A stretch of 64,000 bases of DNA from Fusobacterium ulcerans ATCC 49185 (GTDB taxonomy: Bacteria > Fusobacteriota > Fusobacteriia > Fusobacteriales > Fusobacteriaceae). The position numbers and the translations under genes are program-made. Of the stretch, positions 1-8,389 are shown piece after piece (position 1 is the first letter of the stretch; every line of letters starts with the position of its first letter). Under the pieces are notes generated by a model, which did not search any database, was not told the origin of the DNA, and saw nothing but the letters and a program-made list of their open reading frames with translations. The stretch lies in NCBI RefSeq assembly GCF_900683735.1, contig NZ_LR215979.1:2976001-3040000 (forward strand), given 5' to 3'.

Positions 1-776
1 AAATTATTGCTCAGTCCATAAACAAATGCTCCATGAAAAATATCTCCTGCTCCAGTAGTATCTACTGCTTTAGTTTTAAAAGCTTTGAATTTCAATAACT
101 CTCCATTTTTTTTCATTATAGAACCTCTTTCCCCTAAAGTTACTATAACAGTATTCTTATTCAATTCTTCCAATTTTTCAAGAACATATTTAAAATCTTT
201 CTCTTCTATCTTATCCATTTTACAGTAGTCTTTTGCAAAGTCTTCTGAGCACACTAGATAATCTACAAATTCTCCTATGACTAAAGTTCCTTCTTTATAT
301 GTTCCTGCATCTAATACTGATACAGCATTTGGAAATTCTTTATGGACTTTCAAAGCTATATCTAATTCATGACCATCATAAAGTATTATTTCTGGTACTT
401 TTTCATATATCATTTTAAAATCATCTATAGGTTTTTCTTCTCTGTAGTTTATTATTGTTCTTGAACCACTTTCTTCATTAGCTATTATTATACTGCATGG
501 TGTAACTAATTTATTTGATATAACTATATTTTTAGTATCTACTCCTACTTCATTGAGATCTTCCAGTATTTTTTTCCCATAAAAATCATTTCCTAAAGCT
601 GTTATATAGGAAACCTTCTCCCCATATTTTCCTAAAAGATAAGCAGCATTTCCTGCAGGTCCTCCACTTACCATTATTCTGTCTTTAGCTTTATATTTCC
701 TATTTTCTACTGGAAAGTGAGGAAGCAGATATGTTATATCATATGCTGAATGTCCTACACAAAGTATTTTTTTCAT
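1..776 (-). CDS. PfkB-family carbohydrate kinase (3' end beyond window)
   Basis: The reading frame opens at an ATG whose complement is at 774-776 and stays open to the left window edge, so the C-terminus is missing. About 258 residues are visible. The N-terminus (MKKILCVGHSAYDIT) and a GGPAGNAA segment near residue 40 are the substrate-binding signature of the ribokinase/PfkB fold. The second signature, DTTGAGDIFHGAF, with the catalytic Asp, lies close to the edge. The family phosphorylates sugars, nucleosides or sugar phosphates in the cytoplasm using ATP. The gene follows the PTS IIC gene by about 30 bp on the same strand and is probably the last visible gene of that operon. A kinase acting after a PTS suggests a sugar-phosphate kinase step. 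The exact substrate cannot be read from the sequence. Confidence 0.88.
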   Translation of the reverse strand, partial: MKKILCVGHSAYDITYLLPHFPVENRKYKAKDRIMVSGGPAGNAAYLLGKYGEKVSYITALGNDFYGKKILEDLNEVGVDTKNIVISNKLVTPCSIIIANEESGSRTIINYREEKPIDDFKMIYEKVPEIILYDGHELDIALKVHKEFPNAVSVLDAGTYKEGTLVIGEFVDYLVCSEDFAKDYCKMDKIEEKDFKYVLEKLEELNKNTVIVTLGERGSIMKKNGELLKFKAFKTKAVDTTGAGDIFHGAFVYGLSNN

Positions 777-806
777 GAAACATCATCCTTTCATTATATA
801 ATGATC

Positions 807-2174
807 TTAATACTCATCTTTTGCATTGATAACGTTTGTTTTTGTTTTTATGAAACTAGGAATAATAAGTACAGCAAGAAGAATTGCTACAATTATATAT
901 ATTCCAGCTGTTCCAATAGATGATGTTGATTTTCCTATTAAAATTCCCAACACTCCAAAATCAAAATCTCCAAATGTTGTATTTTGGAATCCAATATTTC
1001 CTAATACAGGAAGAAGCATTGCTGGTAAGAATGATAGTAAAAGTCCATTAACAAATGCTCCAACTATTGCACCTTTCTTTCCTCCAGTAGCATTTCCATA
1101 GATACCTGCTGTTGCACCACAGAAGAAGTGAGGTACAAGTCCAGGAATAATAAGAACTGCCCCAACTGCTCCAAGTATAACCATTCCAATTACTCCACCT
1201 ATGAATGAAGAGATAAATCCAATCAACACTGCATTTGGTGCATAAGTAAAGAACACTGCACAGTCAACTGCTGGTATTGCATTAGGAATAAGTTTTTGTG
1301 AAATTCCTTGGAATGCTGGAATAAGTTCAGAAAGTATCATTCTTACACCATTATATACAATTGTAACTCCAACTGCAAAACTTAAAGCAGAAGTAAGAGC
1401 AAAAACTATATAATTCTTTCCACCAGATAAAGTTTCTGTATATTCTGGTCCAGCTGCAATAGCTGCAATAAGATAGAATACAATCATAGTTATAGCTGTA
1501 GATATAGTACTGTCTCTCAAGAAATTTACTTTTTCAGGGATAACTATATTTTCTGTACTATTTTCTTTATCACCTATTTTTTCTCCAATAAATGCTGATA
1601 GATAATATCCTAAAGAACCAAAATGTCCCATAGCTATTCCATCATCATCAGTTACAAGATCTGTATATCTTTGCCCTATACTTGGAGATATAGCTGACCA
1701 TGCTCCTAATAAAATTCCACCTATAAGAATAAGTGTAGTTCCTTTCATTCCTGAAGTAGAAAGAACTGCTGAGAACATACAAGCCATAAAAAAGCTGTGG
1801 TGTCCTGTTAAGAATATATATTTGAATTTAGTTACTCTTGCTATTATAATGTTGATAATAAGTCCTGCAACTAATATAAACATTGTTTCTTTACCAAGAA
1901 TATTTTGAGCAATAGAAACTATTGCTTCATTGTTGGGTACTACTCCTGTAATTCCAAATCCTTTTTCTATCATTTTTCCTAGTGGATCAAGATTTTTAAC
2001 AATGAAATCTGCTCCAGCTCCAAGCATTATATATCCTAGTATTGGTTTCAAAGTTCCAGTTATAAGTTTATTAAATGGTTTTTTTAAAGCAATTAACCCT
2101 ACAAGTGACATAAGTCCCAATAAGAATGCTGGATTAGTAAGTATATCATTTCCTATAACATTTAAAAAATTCAT
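807..2174 (-). CDS. ulaA: PTS permease IIC, UlaA/SgaT (ascorbate) type
   Basis: This 455-residue polytopic membrane protein has about ten hydrophobic segments and the length usual for UlaA/SgaT-type EIIC proteins. The segment GHHSFFMACMF near residue 125 and the conserved NPAFLLGL start are typical of the family. It should import its substrate with concomitant phosphorylation by the partner IIB. A strong ribosome-binding site (AGGAGG, six bases before the ATG) supports the start. It lies downstream of IIA and IIB and upstream of a PfkB kinase, all on one strand. The ascorbate assignment is by family only; related IIC proteins use other substrates, and none of the UlaD/E/F/G enzymes is visible here. 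Confidence 0.88.
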   Translation of the reverse strand: MNFLNVIGNDILTNPAFLLGLMSLVGLIALKKPFNKLITGTLKPILGYIMLGAGADFIVKNLDPLGKMIEKGFGITGVVPNNEAIVSIAQNILGKETMFILVAGLIINIIIARVTKFKYIFLTGHHSFFMACMFSAVLSTSGMKGTTLILIGGILLGAWSAISPSIGQRYTDLVTDDDGIAMGHFGSLGYYLSAFIGEKIGDKENSTENIVIPEKVNFLRDSTISTAITMIVFYLIAAIAAGPEYTETLSGGKNYIVFALTSALSFAVGVTIVYNGVRMILSELIPAFQGISQKLIPNAIPAVDCAVFFTYAPNAVLIGFISSFIGGVIGMVILGAVGAVLIIPGLVPHFFCGATAGIYGNATGGKKGAIVGAFVNGLLLSFLPAMLLPVLGNIGFQNTTFGDFDFGVLGILIGKSTSSIGTAGIYIIVAILLAVLIIPSFIKTKTNVINAKDEY

Positions 2175-2208
2175 TCTTTTCCCTCCTAAATATTTTTTTA
2201 TATAAGTT

Positions 2209-2484
2209 TTATTTTACTAATTCCTTAATTTTATCTAATACATCTTCTTTAATTTTTTTCTTATTTGTATAACTTCTAATTTCTGCTACATTATATCCAG
2301 TTAATTGATCTGCAAGTTGTTTTACTGTTACAATTAAATCTGCTCCTTTTCCTGCCACAGAGTTAAAGTCTGATGATGATACATCTGCTTCTATTCCTTC
2401 TTCTTTACATATTTCTTCAATCTTCATAGCACACATCAAACTACTTCCAATTCCATTTCCACATACAGTTAATATTTTTATCAT
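2209..2484 (-). CDS. PTS IIB component, lactose/ascorbate type
   Basis: A protein of about 91 residues with the IIB P-loop-like motif VCGNGIGSSLM at the N-terminus; the Cys is the phosphorylated residue. It relays phosphate from the IIA protein to the sugar held by the IIC permease encoded just downstream. The frame can be extended three codons to a GTG, but that GTG overlaps the AAGGAG ribosome-binding site. The ATG giving MIKILTVCG, eight bases after AAGGAG, is therefore the better start. It lies between the IIA and IIC genes, with about 34 bp on each side. Confidence 0.88.
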   Translation of the reverse strand: MIKILTVCGNGIGSSLMCAMKIEEICKEEGIEADVSSSDFNSVAGKGADLIVTVKQLADQLTGYNVAEIRSYTNKKKIKEDVLDKIKELVK

Positions 2485-2518
2485 TATTACCACTCCTTTA
2501 TATATTTATCTTTAAAGT

Positions 2519-2947
2519 TTAAATTAAATCCATTATTTCTTGAACAGTTTTTGTTTCAATAATTTCCTCTATTTTGTCCTCATCTTCTATCAATTCCATA
2601 AGTTCCATAAGAGTTTCTATATGAGAATCATTATTTACTGCTCCTAACACAAAGAATACGTATACTTTTTCCTCTTCTCCTTCAAAAACAACTCCTTCAT
2701 TTATCTTCAGCATAGATACACAATTTTTATTTACTCCATCTTCTGGTCTAGAATGTGGCATCGCTACTTTTGGTGCAATTACTATATATGTTCCAAACTT
2801 ATTTACATTGGCTATCATTGCATCTATATATGAATTTTCAACACTTCCATCTTCTACTAATGGTTTTGCTGCTAAAGTTATTGCTTCTTTCCAGTCATTT
2901 ACATTTTCTACTATATTTACCCTTCCCTTAACTGCATCTTTCAACAT
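2519..2947 (-). CDS. PTS IIA component, fructose/mannitol (PTS_EIIA_2) type
   Basis: About 142 residues of a PTS_EIIA_2 domain. The active-site His is visible in VAMPHSRPEDG, the usual pattern for mannitol/fructose/ascorbate IIA proteins. It takes phosphate from HPr and passes it to the IIB encoded next. The open frame extends 15 codons upstream, but AGGAG eight bases before the ATG for MLKDAVKGRV places the start at 2947. It is the first gene of the IIA-IIB-IIC-kinase operon. The 100 bp upstream hold a regulator terminator and small palindromes (TTGTTAATACAA, TACAATTGTA) that could be activator sites. Confidence 0.87.
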   Translation of the reverse strand: MLKDAVKGRVNIVENVNDWKEAITLAAKPLVEDGSVENSYIDAMIANVNKFGTYIVIAPKVAMPHSRPEDGVNKNCVSMLKINEGVVFEGEEEKVYVFFVLGAVNNDSHIETLMELMELIEDEDKIEEIIETKTVQEIMDLI

Positions 2948-3022
2948 CTTGATATCTCCTTTTGACCTTGTTAATACAATTGTACCCTGCACCTCAATTA
3001 TTTTAAAGATTCTATTTTATTC

Positions 3023-3056
3023 AAAAAAAATGACTGGTCAGTAGACCAGTCATTTT
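3023..3056 (-). terminator. Terminator of the PRD/PTS regulator gene
   Basis: Nine-base perfect stem TGACTGGTC/GACCAGTCA with a four-base loop. On the minus strand it is followed by a run of eight T. It touches the stop codon of the regulator gene and so separates it from the PTS operon downstream. Confidence 0.85.
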
Positions 3057-5085
3057 AGTTAGTTAAATATTTTATTACATCTTTTGCAGTTTTGCTTCTT
3101 CTTATTTTTTCTTCCAGATTATTTTCTTCAATTTTTTCTACAATTTCTATTAGACCATCCAGATGTTCTCTTTCATCTTTTACACAGAAACATATTACTA
3201 CTCCAATTTTACCTTCATCTAAAAAATCTATTCTTTTATCATAAGTAACTATAGAGAAAGCTGTTTTTTTCACTAAATCTTTTGACTTTGTATGAGGAAA
3301 AATAACATTTGGAATAAGCATTATATAGTTTCCAAAGTCATCTACCAGCTTTATCATATTATCAATATATTCCTCTTCTATACATCCATCTTTCAGCAAC
3401 AATTCTCCTGCTTCTCTTATAGCTTCTCTCCAATTTGAAGCTTTTCCTTTTAATTTTATTCTTTTTTCTGATAGCAGGTCAGAGATTGTAATTTTTTTAT
3501 GAAAAAGATCATCTATCAGCTTACTATCCAGAAAAGCTTTTAAAGCTCCTAACAGTTTATCATCTGCTTTTATCTTACTATTTTTCTCAATTACTTCTAC
3601 TAATTCTGAAAATATTATTTTTTTGCTATCTCTTGATATAGGATAATTATCTAATTTTGCCATATCCTCTTTATTTAAAATAGGATTTACTTTTATAATA
3701 GTTTTATCAGTTTCAAAATCATCTAATGGAATGGTTGTCAGTATCAAATCTATATCAGTTCTTTTATTCACTTTCTCTAAAAGATATCTAGGAATAGTAT
3801 CTATAATTTCCACTCTGTACATATCTTTTAGTTGTTGAGCCAAAAGTTTAGAACTTCCATATCCTGAACCACATACAACAAGTACTTTCACTTTTTCACG
3901 TTTCTTTTTTATATTTCTGTCTATGGCAGCTTTAAAATGGATTGTAATAAAAGCTATTTCATCATTTGTAAATTTATTATCTATAAAATCTTCAAGTTCT
4001 CCTACACTTCCTTTTATCAATGAGAAAAGATTAGGATAACTTTCTACAACTTCTTCATAAATAGTATTTTCAAGTTCTATTCCATTTTTCAGTCTATAGA
4101 TAGTTGGCTTTATATGATTTACTAGGCCTGTCATAAGAGTTTCATCTGCTGATATATTCACATCTAATTTTTCATTTATCCTGTTTATAAAATTCTTTAC
4201 TATCATTTCTATCTCTACCCAGTTTTCATAATATGAGTATGAGATATTATATGTATGGCTCCCTAAAAAATAATCTGTTATCTTTAGGTATTCTTCTTCT
4301 GAAAGTTCTATCTCATAGAATCCTTCTAAAAGTGCTCTTGATTTTTCTACACATTCAAATTCAGATGTATTTTTTAAAAAATTACAATTCTTTATACTTG
4401 TTATTTTATGTCCTTTTTTATTAAAATATATAGCAAGTATCAAATACTTAGATATGATATCAAAAGCTTCATCTGACACTATTTTATTCATGAGTTTTTG
4501 GCAGTAATTTATAAAAAGTTTTACTCCCTCTATATCTATCTCTTCAAAATAATTATCAAGTATATTTTTTAAGAAACTGCTGTTGGCCTTTTTTACCATA
4601 TTCATAATCTTTAAAGTACATTGACGAATTTTTTCTTCTTCCCCTGTCACCCCAAGACCTTTTTTATGTAAAAGCTCCAACTCTAAATTATATTCATCCA
4701 GCACTTTTTTTATATCTCTCAAATGAACTTTTATTGTACTTCTGCTTGTATCAAGTTCTTCTGATATTATATTTTGATTAATCTCTCTTTCAAAGCATAT
4801 TTTCAATAATATATATATTTCTCTCTCTTTTGGAGAAAAAATATAGTCCTGCCTACTTTCATTAAGATATTTTTCCAATGCTGTATAATCATCAACAAAG
4901 CATTCACCTTTAGAAATGATGAATTCAAATCCATCTTTTGCTGAAAGTTCTTTCTGTATCTTTTCTATCTCATATCTTATGCTTCTTTCACTCAAATGAA
5001 AATTATCTGAAAGTTCTTTCAATGATACATTTCTTTTTTCTTTGAGTAAAAAGTGCAGCAAATCTATTGATTTTCTTGACAGCAT
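3055..5085 (-). CDS. PRD-containing transcriptional activator with EIIB and EIIA domains
   Basis: A 676-residue regulator of the BglG/MtlR/LicR type. In order: N-terminal HTH (LLKEKRNVSLKELSDNF), a second Mga-like HTH (EELDTSRSTIKVHLRDI, about residue 105), two PTS regulation domains (about 180-400), an EIIB-like domain with VVCGSGYGSS near residue 410, and an EIIA-like domain with the His in VIFPHTKS near residue 610. In this family, activity is set by phosphorylation of PRD, EIIB and EIIA residues by the PTS, so the neighbouring PTS operon is the likely target. The start is supported by GGAGGAG a few bases before the ATG. The intervening terminator shows the PTS genes need their own promoter. 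Confidence 0.9.
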   Translation of the reverse strand: MLSRKSIDLLHFLLKEKRNVSLKELSDNFHLSERSIRYEIEKIQKELSAKDGFEFIISKGECFVDDYTALEKYLNESRQDYIFSPKEREIYILLKICFEREINQNIISEELDTSRSTIKVHLRDIKKVLDEYNLELELLHKKGLGVTGEEEKIRQCTLKIMNMVKKANSSFLKNILDNYFEEIDIEGVKLFINYCQKLMNKIVSDEAFDIISKYLILAIYFNKKGHKITSIKNCNFLKNTSEFECVEKSRALLEGFYEIELSEEEYLKITDYFLGSHTYNISYSYYENWVEIEMIVKNFINRINEKLDVNISADETLMTGLVNHIKPTIYRLKNGIELENTIYEEVVESYPNLFSLIKGSVGELEDFIDNKFTNDEIAFITIHFKAAIDRNIKKKREKVKVLVVCGSGYGSSKLLAQQLKDMYRVEIIDTIPRYLLEKVNKRTDIDLILTTIPLDDFETDKTIIKVNPILNKEDMAKLDNYPISRDSKKIIFSELVEVIEKNSKIKADDKLLGALKAFLDSKLIDDLFHKKITISDLLSEKRIKLKGKASNWREAIREAGELLLKDGCIEEEYIDNMIKLVDDFGNYIMLIPNVIFPHTKSKDLVKKTAFSIVTYDKRIDFLDEGKIGVVICFCVKDEREHLDGLIEIVEKIEENNLEEKIRRSKTAKDVIKYLTN

Positions 5086-5122
5086 ATTCTCCTCCTTATA
5101 TCTAATTATAAAAAATTATACC

Positions 5123-5311
5123 TTAAAAAGCTCTAATATGCAATTTAAAAAAGTTTTGTTCAAAGTTTAAAATAGCAAACATTCTAACAGGCTGAGTTTT
5201 TGTTTTATGAGAAAATACTTGCATTAACTTATCAAAATCTATCTTCTCCAAAATTTTGCTAAATTCTTTCACAAAATCATATTCAAAAACTTGGTATTCT
5301 ATGAGATGAAA
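5123..5311 (-). pseudogene. Possible remnant of an IS1182-like transposase N-terminus
   Basis: An open stretch of about 60 codons without a convincing start reads KGFHLIEYQVFEYDFV, then KILEKIDFDKL, then TKTQPVRMFAIL, and ends at TAA. The order (acidic helix, short linker, KTxxPVRM followed by a hydrophobic run) resembles the N-terminal DUF772-like part of IS1182-family transposases. Nothing of the catalytic domain follows. The 406-bp gap between the regulator and the next gene otherwise holds only a terminator. Family placement is by eye and uncertain. Confidence 0.35.
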
Positions 5312-5402
5312 ACCTTTAGGTTAAGTTAAATTAAAAAAGTGTTATTATGAATTATTTAAGTATATTTACAAAAAATTTTAAGTACTTTATACCTTTTTTA
5401 TT

Positions 5403-5441
5403 AAAAAAAATGCTGAGAAGATAAAAATCCATTCAGCATTT
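5403..5441 (-). terminator. Terminator after the nhaC-membrane protein unit
   Basis: Stem AAATGCTGA/TCAGCATTT with a 16-base loop. On the minus strand it is followed by a run of T. It lies about 50 bp past the stop codon of the 137-residue membrane protein gene. Confidence 0.7.
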
Positions 5442-5492
5442 CTGTATAGTCCATTCAAAAAATGAAACAGCCCTATTTATCATTGATATTTA

Positions 5493-5906
5493 CTATTTCT
5501 TATTTACTTCTGAAATATAAATCTTTGAATTCATTTTTCTTGTAATAGCTATTGTTTTGTCAGTATCAACCTTTGATAAAATAAATCTTCTAGATATTAT
5601 ATCCTTTCCAATATGCACTTCTACATTTGGTTTAGAGCTAATCGAATCTGTATGAATTGTATTTATTTCACTCCAGCTCCACATATTATGGAACTGAACT
5701 CCACAGATAGTATAAAGAATATCCACACCCTCTTGTGAAATTATATGTTTTCTATCAGAAAAAGTAGCAAGAATCATAACAATTCCAAATGGAAAATAAA
5801 ATAAATTATGATTTATAATAGAGCTATAAATAGTATAAACACCCAAAATTATAATACCAACTTTTACCCATAGTTTTTGTTCTGTTATAATTCCATAATA
5901 TTTCAT
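5493..5906 (-). CDS. Small membrane protein of unknown function
   Basis: 137 residues. Two hydrophobic segments (about residues 14-30 and 35-50) are followed by a soluble C-terminal part of alternating beta character (VDILYTICGVQF, then WSEINTIHTD, then RRFILSKVDTDK). This layout is seen in small two-helix membrane proteins with a PH-like tail, but no family was recognised with confidence. GGAGAAA precedes the ATG. It starts 28 bp after the NhaC-type antiporter on the same strand, with a terminator behind it, so it is probably the second gene of that operon. Confidence 0.75.
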   Translation of the reverse strand: MKYYGIITEQKLWVKVGIIILGVYTIYSSIINHNLFYFPFGIVMILATFSDRKHIISQEGVDILYTICGVQFHNMWSWSEINTIHTDSISSKPNVEVHIGKDIISRRFILSKVDTDKTIAITRKMNSKIYISEVNKK

Positions 5907-5934
5907 AGTATTTCTCCTCTTACATTAAATAGTA

Positions 5935-7467
5935 TTAACTATCTTTCTGTAAACCATTAAAATTATCAGCACTTCTTTTCCTTGCCAGAGCTCTCATAGC
6001 CTTTTCATATGCTTCTTCAGGTGCCTCAGCAGGTCCACGACCTTTTTTCAGATTGCCAAATACATTAGTTCTTGAACCATCAGCATATAAAATATTTCCT
6101 CCCCAACTTAAAGTAACAATAGCATAAATAGGGTTTATTATATTCATAAAGCAATATGGTAAGTATGAAAGTGTTGGAACTCCAAGTACTGCTGCATGAT
6201 ATGCCCCACAAGATGACCAAGGAATAAGTGGTGACCATAAAGTTCCACCATCTTCAAGTGTTCTTGAAAGCATATTTCTACCAAGTCCCATTTTATCAAA
6301 GTTATCTTTATACATTGATGCAGGAATTATTAATCCTAAGTATTGGTCACACATAGTTGTGATACAAAACATTGAAGTTGTGATTGTAACAATGACTAAC
6401 TGGAATGGAGTCTTAACTTTCTTTATTAGCCCACCAAGAAGTGATTCTACTGAACCTATCTTTTGAAGTATTCCACCAAAAGCAACAGCAACTATTACAA
6501 GATTGTTAGTCCAAAGCATACTATCCATACCACCTCTATTTACAAGCTTTGTAAATAGTGCATTTCCTGATTGAGCTTCATATCCATAGTGTAACATTTT
6601 TATACAGTCAGCAATTCCAGCTCCTTGGAAGATTAAAGCAAATACACACCCAAGCAATGAAAGCAGTACTACTGAAGGAATAGCTGGCATCTTTATTACT
6701 GCTACTACTATAATCAACAAAATAGGAACAAGAAGAATTGGACTCATGTATCTATAATGCTCAAGAATTGCACCTGATAGCTCATTTGCAAGTGTAGGAT
6801 CATAAGTTTCAACCTTTGAAAGTGAAAAAAACGCATATATAATTATTGCCATAATTAGACTTGGTAAAGTTGTAGTTACCATAGCAGCCACATGATCAAA
6901 AAGACCAGTCTGTGCAGAACCTGCAGCTAGATTTGTTGAGTCTGAAAGTGGTGAAAATTTATCCCCACAACATGCTCCTGAAAGAATAGCTCCTGCAATA
7001 AGTGCTGGATTTAGCCCCATTGTTGTACCTATCGCCATAAATGCAATTCCAAGCGTTGCTGTTACAGTCCAAGCTGATCCAAGTGCAATCCCTACAACTG
7101 CACAAAGAATCGTTACAAATGGAAGGAATATAGCTGGTGTAAATAACTTTAATCCATAATACACTACTGCGGGAATAGTACCACATGCAGTAAATGAACC
7201 AATCAAGCATCCAACAAGAAGAATGATAATTATTGCTTCAAGTGACTGATTAACAGCTTCAAGACCTGCTGCAAGCATTTCTTTGTAGTTATATCCACAC
7301 AACTTCCCAATAATCATGGCAACTCCACATGAAAGTGTTACAGGAATATGAGGGTCAAGTCCCCATCCCAGCACATAGTTTGTAATCATTACTGTCAGAA
7401 GAAAAATAATAGGAATAATAGCTTCCACTTTGTTTGGTAGTCTGACTTTTCTGCTCTTTTCACTCAT
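5935..7467 (-). CDS. nhaC: NhaC-family Na+/H+ antiporter
   Basis: A 510-residue inner-membrane transporter with about twelve hydrophobic segments. The block LSGACCGDKFSPLSDSTNLA (about residues 160-180) is the hallmark of the NhaC/Na_H_antiporter family. A second conserved part, GTLWSPLIPWSSCGAY, lies near residue 385. Members exchange Na+ for H+, or swap organic substrates such as malate/lactate or amino acids in MleN-like branches, so the substrate is not certain. The start has GGGGAGG seven bases upstream. The LytS-like kinase and response regulator lie just upstream on the same strand, and this gene is a plausible target of that pair. Confidence 0.9.
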   Translation of the reverse strand: MSEKSRKVRLPNKVEAIIPIIFLLTVMITNYVLGWGLDPHIPVTLSCGVAMIIGKLCGYNYKEMLAAGLEAVNQSLEAIIIILLVGCLIGSFTACGTIPAVVYYGLKLFTPAIFLPFVTILCAVVGIALGSAWTVTATLGIAFMAIGTTMGLNPALIAGAILSGACCGDKFSPLSDSTNLAAGSAQTGLFDHVAAMVTTTLPSLIMAIIIYAFFSLSKVETYDPTLANELSGAILEHYRYMSPILLVPILLIIVVAVIKMPAIPSVVLLSLLGCVFALIFQGAGIADCIKMLHYGYEAQSGNALFTKLVNRGGMDSMLWTNNLVIVAVAFGGILQKIGSVESLLGGLIKKVKTPFQLVIVTITTSMFCITTMCDQYLGLIIPASMYKDNFDKMGLGRNMLSRTLEDGGTLWSPLIPWSSCGAYHAAVLGVPTLSYLPYCFMNIINPIYAIVTLSWGGNILYADGSRTNVFGNLKKGRGPAEAPEEAYEKAMRALARKRSADNFNGLQKDS

Positions 7468-7526
7468 TGAAATACCTCCCCAAAATTATAATTTATATAA
7501 TTATAATTTTACTATAACACTCTTAC

Positions 7527-7543
7527 TGTCAAGAAAGTGTCAA
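7527..7543 (-). promoter_or_regulatory. Tandem TTGACA direct repeat upstream of nhaC
   Basis: Two TTGACA copies (complements at 7538-7543 and 7527-7532) are spaced 11 bp apart, one helical turn, 60-75 bp before the nhaC start. Neither has a good -10 box at 17 bp. An activator site for the adjacent response regulator is therefore as likely as a plain -35 box. Inference only. Confidence 0.35.
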
Positions 7544-7588
7544 TGAGTATAAAAAATTTTCAATTTTTTTTATATTCATTTATAATTC

Positions 7589-8389
7589 TTATTTTTGATA
7601 TTTATCCATATCTAAAAAAGCATTAACTTCTTTTCCCCAAGAATATTGAGCCATATATTCTCCATGATAAAGTTTCCTCCCTTCTACAATATTTTCTCCC
7701 CATTTAAAATAATCACATTGAATACTCTCTAAGTCCAACAGTCCAATCTTTCCTCTTTCACTATATATTATTTTTTCACATCCCAGTTTATTCAGCACAT
7801 CTCGTAAGTCTTTTTTCAACATCCTATAGTAAGAGTCATGTCCTTCTTCCTCCCATAAATTTGCAATTACTTCTTTTGAAGTACATCTTGCCCCTTTCCT
7901 ATGAACAAGATATGCCAAAAGCTCCTTTGTCTTTTCAAACTTAAATTTCACAGGATTCCCATCAATAAGTATATCAAAGTTTCCAAAACAGGTTATCTGT
8001 ATCCTTTTCTTTTCATCTCCTAATAAATTTTCAGGTACAGAATATCTAAGATTTTCAAGTGCATGGCGTATCTGCTCCACATTTACTGGCTTCATTATAT
8101 AATCACTGGCATCCAATTTAAATGCCTCTCTCATATAATCTGAGTAACCAGTTACAAATATAAAATTGGTTTTTGGATACAATTTTTTAAGTTTATTTGC
8201 AAATTCTATGCCATTTAATCCTGGCATTTGTATATCAATAAAGCACACATGAAACTGTTCCTTGATAAGCTCAAGTGCCTTAACAGGATTATTTACTGTT
8301 ATAGCTTCTGCTTTTTTGTCAACTTCACATATTAATGCTACAAGATATTCTGCTGCAAGTATTTCATCGTCCAATACTAAGTATTTCAC
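7589..8389 (-). CDS. Response regulator with receiver and OmpR/SARP-like winged-helix domain
   Basis: 266 residues beginning at a GTG (complement 8387-8389) with AAAGGAG upstream. The receiver domain spans about 1-120, with the phosphoacceptor Asp in CFIDIQMPGLNG and the conserved Lys in DYIMKPVN. Residues about 140-235 form a winged-helix domain (KTKELLAYLVHRKGARCTSKEV) like those of OmpR/SARP-type activators, rather than the LytTR domain usually paired with LytS-like kinases. It overlaps the 3' end of the kinase gene by 26 bp, so the two are translationally coupled. Probable target: the nhaC operon directly downstream. Confidence 0.9.
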   Translation of the reverse strand: MKYLVLDDEILAAEYLVALICEVDKKAEAITVNNPVKALELIKEQFHVCFIDIQMPGLNGIEFANKLKKLYPKTNFIFVTGYSDYMREAFKLDASDYIMKPVNVEQIRHALENLRYSVPENLLGDEKKRIQITCFGNFDILIDGNPVKFKFEKTKELLAYLVHRKGARCTSKEVIANLWEEEGHDSYYRMLKKDLRDVLNKLGCEKIIYSERGKIGLLDLESIQCDYFKWGENIVEGRKLYHGEYMAQYSWGKEVNAFLDMDKYQK

